Assembly (NCBI GenBank): GCA_030632095.1
Contig: DAOVJU010000120.1
Span: forward strand, 1 to 8,591
Reading direction: 5' to 3'
Origin: Chlorobiota bacterium
GTDB lineage: Bacteria > Bacteroidota > Bacteroidia > Bacteroidales > B39-G9
Length of the DNA stretch: 8,591 nucleotides
Part shown: positions 1-4,824 of the stretch, one piece after another
Layout of the letters: every line of letters starts with the position of its first letter
How positions within the stretch are numbered: the first letter of the stretch is position 1
The notes under the pieces: model-generated
Seen by the model: the letters and a program-made list of their open reading frames with translations, nothing else
The model's database searches: none
What the model was told of the DNA's origin: nothing
Made by a program: the position numbers and the translations under genes

Positions 1-1822
1 CATCATCAGTTACGGTAAGCCAGTAAGAACCAGCTCCTAATCCATAAATATTTTGATCAGTTGATCCAAAATCCCACATAAAATAATAAGGTTCAACGCC
101 GTCATAGGCAGTTACTTCAATAAATCCATCCATTGCACCTGCAGTTGTCTCATTACCAACATTGTAATTAATTTTCAAAGGACATTTTTCAACAAAAACA
201 CCAGATGTTAAAATATTTGCTCTTTCTACGCAAGCATCAGAATTAATATCAAAGAAAGTAATTTCTGTTGTATCAAAATTCCATGAATACTGATATGTAA
301 TACTGCTTAACGGACAACTGTAATCATTAATATCATTAAAAGTCATCCAACTGTTTGCATCATCAATAATTAATTCTCCATGCGAAATAATAAATGTTCC
401 CGCTGTGTCGAGCCGATATCCTATATAAAAAGTATCGACATCAGGGTAATCATGTCCAATGATATAGAAAAAGGCTTCCTTGCCTGGTTCCATTTCGTAG
501 TTGTATTCTGTATCATATCCATGGCTTGATAATGCCAAAGCAATATTATCTGTTTGTTGTGCTACCAATTGTATAACTGGTGTATCCTCTGATGAAGCAT
601 CAGGTTCCATGCTCATCATCCCATCTTCTGTCCAGATTGCAGCTACAGTTACTTCAAATTCTGCATTAAGCGGAACATAAGCAGTTGCGGTTCCCGGACC
701 GACAAACTGAACAAATCCGTTTGGTTGTGGAGCATTGTCCAGATCGGGTTGTCCGTACCAGAACACAACATAGAAAATATTACTCATTGTATCAGTCCAT
801 GCATCCCAGGTTACATCCACATTAAAAATATGTTCATTAAGTGGATCAACTGAAACACTCCAATCTTCTGATCCAGTTCCACCCTGATGGAAATAAATAG
901 CCCCCAAATCAGCTAAAGTTCCATCCGGGTCATTTTCTGAAGTAGGATCACCGGCATCAATACATGGAGAACCTTCTTGAAGTGAAAAATCTCCGGTTGT
1001 AGGATCTACAAACATCGGGTTACTTGAGATTTCTGTTGCATCAGCAGCGACAGCATTGTAATTTCCGGAATAATTATTCCATACGTCATTGTATATATTA
1101 GTTATAGGAGATCCGCCCATACCATCATTTATGCCAAATTCTTCATTCTCTGCAATTATATTATTTTTGATTAATACAGTTGCAGAACTAACATGAACTC
1201 CACAGCCAACTTCTGTAGTACCGTTTTCAACAATAGTATTTCGTATCACGTTTGCAGAACAGTATTCAGAAACCTGTACCCCATCGGAATTATTCCAATA
1301 TATCAGGTTTCTGGCAATAAAAGTAATACCGGGTGTTGGAAGTGTATCAATATAACTTCCGCTAACATATACACCCATCTGGCTGTTCCCATAGATTTCA
1401 CAGTTTTTTATTACAGGACTTGACTGATCTACAAAAACACCATTGTCTCCACCATATATTTGGAAACCATCTAATTTTGATAAATTAGTTTCTCCTGATT
1501 GGAAGACAAAAACATTTAAAGCAGTTGTATTTTCAACTTCACAATTTTTAGGGCCATTAATTGAACGGACTATAATTTCTTTTCCTAAAAAATCGATTGT
1601 GGTTGGGGATGGATAGTAACCATCCATTACAATCACTTCATCGCCATTTACAGACATATCAATAGCATACTGTATGGTGAAATAAGGATTTCCTTCTGTT
1701 CCGTCGCCTCCTGCATCATTTCCACCGTTAGAAACAAAAATTTGGGCAGCACCTGCCCAAAAGCTAAATATGAACATTGTTACGAACAATACAATGTTCT
1801 TAAAAAGTAAATTTCTTAACAT
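1..1822 (-). CDS. Secreted beta-helix protein with SprB repeat (partial, 3' end beyond window)
   Basis: This reading frame is open from the ATG at 1822 to the left edge: 607 complete codons and no stop. Residues 1-26 form a signal peptide (basic start MLRNLLFKN, hydrophobic stretch, AGA-type cleavage site before QIFVS). Residues 28-70 have the 'VSNGGNDAGGDGTEGNPY.TIQYAI...GDEVIV..G.Y' opening typical of right-handed parallel beta-helix surface proteins (DUF1565/pectate-lyase-like). Helix rungs with Asn ladders (KNCEIYGNSQMGVYV, KNNIIAENEEFGI) run to about residue 250. 'GSPCIDAGDP' and 'ADLGAIYF' at 284-311 match the end of the choice-of-anchor Q type domain. Residues 312-555 are beta-rich and unassigned. 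Residues 560-607 resemble a SprB repeat (DGFIEVTAYDGVEPYYFMWD...LGAGSYWLTVTDD). A secreted adhesin-like role, probably via the type IX system with a C-terminal sorting domain outside the window, is inferred. No catalytic residues were identified. Confidence 0.9.
   Translation of the reverse strand, partial: MLRNLLFKNIVLFVTMFIFSFWAGAAQIFVSNGGNDAGGDGTEGNPYFTIQYAIDMSVNGDEVIVMDGYYPSPTTIDFLGKEIIVRSINGPKNCEVENTTALNVFVFQSGETNLSKLDGFQIYGGDNGVFVDQSSPVIKNCEIYGNSQMGVYVSGSYIDTLPTPGITFIARNLIYWNNSDGVQVSEYCSANVIRNTIVENGTTEVGCGVHVSSATVLIKNNIIAENEEFGINDGMGGSPITNIYNDVWNNYSGNYNAVAADATEISSNPMFVDPTTGDFSLQEGSPCIDAGDPTSENDPDGTLADLGAIYFHQGGTGSEDWSVSVDPLNEHIFNVDVTWDAWTDTMSNIFYVVFWYGQPDLDNAPQPNGFVQFVGPGTATAYVPLNAEFEVTVAAIWTEDGMMSMEPDASSEDTPVIQLVAQQTDNIALALSSHGYDTEYNYEMEPGKEAFFYIIGHDYPDVDTFYIGYRLDTAGTFIISHGELIIDDANSWMTFNDINDYSCPLSSITYQYSWNFDTTEITFFDINSDACVERANILTSGVFVEKCPLKINYNVGNETTAGAMDGFIEVTAYDGVEPYYFMWDFGSTDQNIYGLGAGSYWLTVTDD
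2..145 (-). other. SprB-type repeat at the visible C-terminal end of the surface protein
   Basis: Residues 560-607 read TAGAMDGFIEVTAYDG, then VEPYYFMWDFGSTDQNIY, then GLGAGSYWLTVTDD. The order 'DG-I-V-GG-PY-Y-W-(S/T)-I-L-AG-Y-V-V-D' is the signature of the SprB repeat (Pfam family SprB). That family is named for the Flavobacterium gliding adhesin SprB and is found in many type IX-secreted proteins. Such repeats usually occur in tandem, so more copies probably follow past the left edge; this is an inference. Confidence 0.75.
890..1741 (-). other. Right-handed parallel beta-helix domain, residues 28-311 of the surface protein
   Basis: Short beta-strand repeats of about 20-25 residues, rich in Gly and Asn, carry the recurring pattern 'hydrophobic-x-x-N-x-I-x-x-N-x-x-x-G-V/I' (for example NVIRNTIVENGTTEVGCGVHV and LIKNNIIAENEEFGIND). 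The domain closes with 'NPMFVDPTTGDFSLQEGSPCIDAGDP', a motif common at the end of beta-helix regions in Bacteroidota and Planctomycetota surface proteins. The fold call is confident. Ligand or substrate is unknown, since this fold serves both polysaccharide lyases and non-enzymatic adhesins. Confidence 0.75.
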
Positions 1823-2123
1823 AATATTTGGGATTTTAGTTAATTAACACATTAAAAATAAAGCAACATAAATATAAAAAATAGACGTGAGAAAATCAAG
1901 ATGGATGCTTCAAAAGAAAGTAATTTAAAATATAATGAATGAAATAGCATTGTAATTATCTGATATAGAACCAATGACAAGAAATGGATTATCAGGGATA
2001 TTGTATTTGCGATAAATGCAAACAGCAAGAAAATCAGTGTATTACAGTTAATTAAAACGATTCTAAATTACAGGAGTTTGATAAAATCAGGGTTTGCGTT
2101 GATTAATTGAAATAATTATCAGG
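1823..2123. other. Intergenic spacer, 301 bases, no gene seen
   Basis: This AT-rich spacer separates two minus-strand genes. Besides the candidate promoter at 1869-1899 it shows only weak structure: a 5-bp inverted repeat TTTGC/GCAAA (2006-2010 and 2018-2022, 7-base loop) and a bulged AT-only hairpin just after the phosphatase stop (about 2101-2120). Neither is followed by a T-run in the direction of transcription, so no terminator is called. The reading frames inside are of about a dozen codons only. The length and the presence of a promoter suggest the two genes are transcribed separately. Confidence 0.6.
1869..1899 (-). promoter_or_regulatory. Candidate promoter for the beta-helix/SprB gene
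   Basis: On the minus strand, TTG (1897-1899) is followed after exactly 20 bases by TATATTTA (1869-1876), which matches seven of the eight positions in a reading of the Bacteroidota -7 consensus TAnnTTTG. Transcription would begin roughly 40 bases before the ATG at 1822. The leader there is AT-rich with no clear Shine-Dalgarno sequence, as is usual in this phylum. In DNA this AT-rich a chance match is quite possible. Confidence 0.35.
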
Positions 2124-4463
2124 TTAAATGCGTATACCAACTACACAAATATCATCAAGTTGTTCGAAATCCCCACGCCAGTTTTCAATAGTAATATCCA
2201 GTATTTCTTTTTGTTCTTTAAGCGACCTGTCCTGGATGCCTAATAAAAGCTCCTTGAATTTTTTAGATTTAAATTTTTGTCCTTTTTCACCACCAAACTG
2301 ATCAACAAAGCCATCAGAGAAAATATAAAAAGTATCATCTTTTTGCAGGTCAAATTCATGATTTGTAAATGATTCTTTTTCTTTTATATGGATTCCTATC
2401 GGCATTTTATCAGCTTTGGTTTCAATTAATTCATTGTTTCTGTATAAATAAAGTGGATTATAAGCTCCTGCATATTGCATCTTCTTGTTTTCATAATCAA
2501 AGATACATAAAGCCAGATCCATCCCGTCTTTAGCTTCGTCTTTTTTACCAGTTTGATCAAGAGTTTTCTTTACAGCAGCCCTTAGTTGGTTTAATATCAG
2601 GTTAGCCTGAGAGGTTTCGTTTTTATTTACAATTTCGTTTAAGAACGATACTCCCAGCATACTCATAAATGCCCCGGGAACCCCATGTCCGGTACAGTCA
2701 GCCGCAACAATAATTGATTTGCCCTGCCTTTGTGTCATCCAGAAAAAATCGCCGCTTACTATATCACGTGGTTTAAAAAGAATAAAATGCTCCGATAGTA
2801 TTTCTTCTGCATAATCGGGCGAAGGAAGGACTGCAGTCTGAATTCTTTTTGCATAAATAATACTGTCGGTAATAGATTGTTTTTGCTCTGTTATCTGGTC
2901 TCTTTGTTGGGCAAGCAGAATATTGCTTTTCTTAATTATTTGATAACTTCTAAGCATAAAGAAAGCAAATACCATAACAAAGGTTATAATAATGATGAAT
3001 ATAAACCGTATAAGTCTTTCTCTTTTACGTTCAGCGTCACGAGCTGCTTTCTTTTGTGCTTCTTCAAATTTCTGTTGTTTTTGTTTTTTGTCAAATTCAT
3101 ATTGCATTTCCCGCTGGGCAATACTTTTTACATTTTCATCACTTTTTAATTTGTCAAACAAGGTTTTAAAGAGCACATGATTTTCGTAAGCCAGTTTATA
3201 ATTGTTGAGTTTCGAATATGTTCTGCTTAATGCTTCTGATGCATCTTTTTCTGCTTCAAGTGCACCGATTTCATTTCCTATTTGTTTTGACCTGTTTAAA
3301 TATTGCAAAGATTTCGAATAATTACCAAGTTCAAAATAGATTTCGCCAATATTAAGACAATTGGTGGCAGTATTATTTACATTCCCATTTTCTTCACTTA
3401 TTTTCAGGCTTATAAATAAATAGTCAAGGGCTTTTGAATATTCCCCTTGTCTTGCATAACTTTCTCCAATATTTGTATATGATAAACCCACGCCAACCTG
3501 ATCATCTATCTCTTCGCATATTTCTAAACCATTAAAATAATATTCCAGGGCCTGATCATAGTTTTTCTTTTTATGATATATCCGGCCAATATAATCATAT
3601 GCAAAGGATAAATTGAATTTTTCATCCAGCGTTTTAAAAATCAGTATGCTTCTGTTAAAATAATCCAGCGCTTTTTCGTAATCCTCCTGGTAATCATATA
3701 TGCTTCCAATGTTAAGATAAGCATTTGCTATTTTTCGGTATCTTATAGTACTATCAGTTAATTCTTCGCTAATGGCAAGGCCTTTAAAATAATAATCCAA
3801 CGACTGGTCATAGGTTCCCTGATACATATAAGTTAAACCAATATTATTATATACATCTGATATTCCTTCTTTGTCATTTCTTTCTTCATATATTTTAAGG
3901 CTCCTGAAATAATTTTCAAGCGCTAATGGATATTTGCCTTGTTCCTGGTGAATTATACTGATCATATTCAACACCTTGGCAATTTGCAGATCATTTTTTA
4001 GTTGTTCTTCAAGTTTCAGGCTTTCCGTACATTTTTCCAGCGCAAGGTCAAAATTTCCCAGTAAATAATAGACTTGTCCAATATTATTTAAAATACCTGC
4101 TGTGAGTTCTACTTCGTTAATTTCTTTACTTAAGTTTAAACACTTGAAATAATTTTCCAGCGATTGTTGATAATCATTCTGGTAATAATAGATAACTCCA
4201 ATAGATTTATAACAACTGGCCAAGCCTTTTTTATATTCTAATTTTTCGCCTAAATAAATACCCAGTTTGCTGTATTGCAGGGCATTTTCGTAGTTATAGC
4301 GAGCTAATTCATAAGAAACATTGGCTAATAAATTAACTTTATTGCTATCTTCTTTAACATCTTTTAATTCATCCAGTAAACTGTCAATTGCCGGTGATTG
4401 AGCAATAATGGCAGTAGTAAGTAATATTAGCAATCCGCTTATTAATGTTAATACTCTTTTCAT
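2124..4463 (-). CDS. TPR-repeat membrane sensor with SpoIIE/PP2C-type Ser/Thr phosphatase domain
   Basis: This 779-residue protein begins with a signal peptide or signal anchor (residues 1-22, MKRVLTLISGLLILLTTAIIAQ). Residues 40-444 are ten TPR units of about 40 residues, each built like 'YxNIGxIYYxxGxYxxALxYYFxxLKIxEE'. A charged, basic coiled coil (about 445-484) leads into one membrane helix (486-504), a second coiled coil (505-540), and a SpoIIE-family phosphatase domain to the end. Conserved phosphatase elements are present: SGDFFW (570-575), ADCTGHGVPGAFMSMLG (588-604, metal-binding Asp589), DGMDLAL (646-652), SDGFVDQFGG (716-725, Asp717) and the terminal DDICVVGIRI (Asp770/771), so it should be active. 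The expected role is dephosphorylation of a phosphoserine/threonine on an anti-sigma antagonist or similar switch protein in the cytoplasm, under control of the TPR region. No such partner is adjacent. The start is fixed by the signal peptide and by the upstream -7 box. Confidence 0.93.
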   Translation of the reverse strand: MKRVLTLISGLLILLTTAIIAQSPAIDSLLDELKDVKEDSNKVNLLANVSYELARYNYENALQYSKLGIYLGEKLEYKKGLASCYKSIGVIYYYQNDYQQSLENYFKCLNLSKEINEVELTAGILNNIGQVYYLLGNFDLALEKCTESLKLEEQLKNDLQIAKVLNMISIIHQEQGKYPLALENYFRSLKIYEERNDKEGISDVYNNIGLTYMYQGTYDQSLDYYFKGLAISEELTDSTIRYRKIANAYLNIGSIYDYQEDYEKALDYFNRSILIFKTLDEKFNLSFAYDYIGRIYHKKKNYDQALEYYFNGLEICEEIDDQVGVGLSYTNIGESYARQGEYSKALDYLFISLKISEENGNVNNTATNCLNIGEIYFELGNYSKSLQYLNRSKQIGNEIGALEAEKDASEALSRTYSKLNNYKLAYENHVLFKTLFDKLKSDENVKSIAQREMQYEFDKKQKQQKFEEAQKKAARDAERKRERLIRFIFIIIITFVMVFAFFMLRSYQIIKKSNILLAQQRDQITEQKQSITDSIIYAKRIQTAVLPSPDYAEEILSEHFILFKPRDIVSGDFFWMTQRQGKSIIVAADCTGHGVPGAFMSMLGVSFLNEIVNKNETSQANLILNQLRAAVKKTLDQTGKKDEAKDGMDLALCIFDYENKKMQYAGAYNPLYLYRNNELIETKADKMPIGIHIKEKESFTNHEFDLQKDDTFYIFSDGFVDQFGGEKGQKFKSKKFKELLLGIQDRSLKEQKEILDITIENWRGDFEQLDDICVVGIRI
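2127..2846 (-). other. SpoIIE-type phosphatase catalytic domain, residues 540-779
   Basis: The domain opens with 'YAKRIQTAVLP', the usual junction motif between the coiled coil and SpoIIE domain in Bacteroidota. All acidic positions expected for the two-metal centre of PP2C/SpoIIE enzymes appear in order (SGDFF, DCTGHG, SDG-D and the terminal DD). No receiver, PAS, GAF or HAMP domain lies between the membrane helix and this domain, so signalling would have to pass through the coiled coil alone. Confidence 0.9.
3132..4346 (-). repeat. Ten-unit TPR array with about 120-bp period inside the phosphatase gene
   Basis: Units start at about residues 40, 80, 120, 161, 201, 245, 285, 325, 365 and 405. 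Most are exactly 40 residues, longer than the canonical 34-residue TPR and typical of the TPR_12-like group. Central units are close to one another (ALENYFRSLKIYEE, ALEYYFNGLEICEE, SLDYYFKGLAISEE). The DNA shows the same period: the 12-mer gaaataattttc occurs at 4146-4157 and 3906-3917, exactly 240 bases (two units) apart. The array probably serves as a protein- or peptide-binding sensor surface. Confidence 0.82.
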
Positions 4464-4471
4464 CGAATAAA

Positions 4472-4489
4472 TTTGATCTAAATATCAAA
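4472..4489. repeat. Inverted repeat TTTGAT-N6-ATCAAA overlapping the phosphatase promoter
   Basis: The perfect 6-bp half-sites are at 4472-4477 and 4484-4489, separated by six bases. The right half overlaps the candidate -7 box at 4486-4493, and the left half would lie about at the transcription start. A repressor operator is one possible reading, but a 6-bp dyad in AT-rich DNA can arise by chance. Confidence 0.35.
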
Positions 4490-4493
4490 ATTA
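4486..4493 (-). promoter_or_regulatory. Candidate -7 promoter box for the TPR-phosphatase gene
   Basis: The minus-strand sequence TAATTTTG is an exact match to the Bacteroidota -7 consensus TAnnTTTG and ends 22 bases before the ATG at 4463, giving a leader of only about 15-20 bases. No good TTG -33 element is seen at the expected distance (only TGTG near 4514-4518), so the assignment rests on the -7 box and its position. Confidence 0.45.
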
Positions 4494-4553
4494 TCTTTTT
4501 TCTTAGAATTATCTACACATCTGTTAAAATTTATTCTCTTTTTAATGTGCGGC

Positions 4554-4563
4554 CTTGTACAAG
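4554..4563. repeat. Perfect 10-bp palindrome CTTGTACAAG
   Basis: Every base pairs with its partner and there is no central spacer. It lies in a short stretch of visibly higher GC (about 4546-4583) between the two divergent genes, about 90 bases upstream of the phosphatase ATG and about 150 bases upstream of the DUF5916 promoter. This is a typical size for a dimeric regulator site, but no cognate regulator is known from the window. Confidence 0.45.
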
Positions 4564-4587
4564 AATTGTTCGTATAGGGGCAAAACA

Positions 4588-4642
4588 TGTTATAAAGCAT
4601 TGAATTTTTAGTCCGCAAACATATATATAAGGCTTTATAACA
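4588..4642. repeat. 11-bp perfect inverted repeat TGTTATAAAGC / GCTTTATAACA with 33-base spacer
   Basis: The arms at 4588-4598 and 4632-4642 are exact reverse complements. The centre-to-centre distance is 44 bases, close to four helical turns. An outer 6-bp inverted repeat, ATGTGC (4545-4550) and GCACAT (4643-4648), encloses the arms and the 10-bp palindrome, so 4545-4648 behaves as one dyad-bounded block. Neither strand has a T-run after the stem, so it is not a normal intrinsic terminator. Possible readings are a looping operator for the divergent promoters, a small MITE-like or palindromic mobile repeat, or a structured RNA. No target-site duplication was seen. Confidence 0.6.
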
Positions 4643-4705
4643 GCACATAAGCAGGTCGAGCAGGATTTTTGTAATTATATTATAGTTAAAATTAGTTAAG
4701 TAATA

Positions 4706-4735
4706 TTGTAATTAATTCAAAATTGCTAATATTTG
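4706..4735 (+). promoter_or_regulatory. Candidate promoter for the CBM9/DUF5916 gene
   Basis: TTG (4706-4708) is followed after 19 bases by AATATTTG (4728-4735), which differs from the Bacteroidota TAnnTTTG box only at the first base. Transcription would begin near 4742, leaving a leader of about 80 bases to the ATG at 4825. If correct, this excludes the in-frame TTG at 4723 as a start codon, because it would lie inside the promoter. Confidence 0.45.
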
Positions 4736-4824
4736 AAGTTTATATACGAAAGTATAAATTGAGATTATGGTTGAACTGGTGTGATAAAAATATTTCCATG
4801 TTTTGCATCACAGAAAAAAGTAAA

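Larger units (their letters stand above)
4464..4824. promoter_or_regulatory. Divergent intergenic region between phosphatase and DUF5916 genes
   Basis: The region holds 361 bases between the two start codons and no gene. From left to right it contains the phosphatase -7 box and its overlapping hexamer dyad (4472-4493), the CTTGTACAAG palindrome (4554-4563), the long inverted repeat (4588-4642), a direct repeat AGCAGG-TCG-AGCAGG (4650-4664), very AT-rich DNA (4665-4705), and a candidate plus-strand promoter (4706-4735) with an approximately 80-base leader. The central 4546-4665 block is richer in GC than its flanks. Confidence 0.6.

Noticed and set aside
1193..1423. Plus-strand 76-codon open frame
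   Set aside because: It lies wholly antisense to the beta-helix gene, whose protein shows clear domain structure there, and its product (Cys/Ser/Asn/Tyr-rich) has no recognisable features.
1901..1942. Small plus-strand open frame of 13 codons in the spacer
   Set aside because: It is too short, has no recognisable ribosome-binding site or promoter, and such frames are expected by chance.
2006..2022. Inverted repeat TTTGC-N7-GCAAA as a terminator of the phosphatase gene
   Set aside because: The 5-bp stem is too weak, it lies about 100 bases after the stop, and no T-run follows on the minus strand.
2877..3180. Two overlapping plus-strand open frames of 90 and 62 codons
   Set aside because: Both are antisense to the coiled-coil and membrane-helix part of the phosphatase. 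Their Phe/Ser/Cys-rich products reflect the complement of Lys/Glu codons.
4545..4648. Integron attC site, CRISPR repeat or tRNA in the divergent intergenic region
   Set aside because: There is no tandem repeat-spacer pattern, no conserved attC core pair with a cassette gene, and no cloverleaf or T-loop motif.
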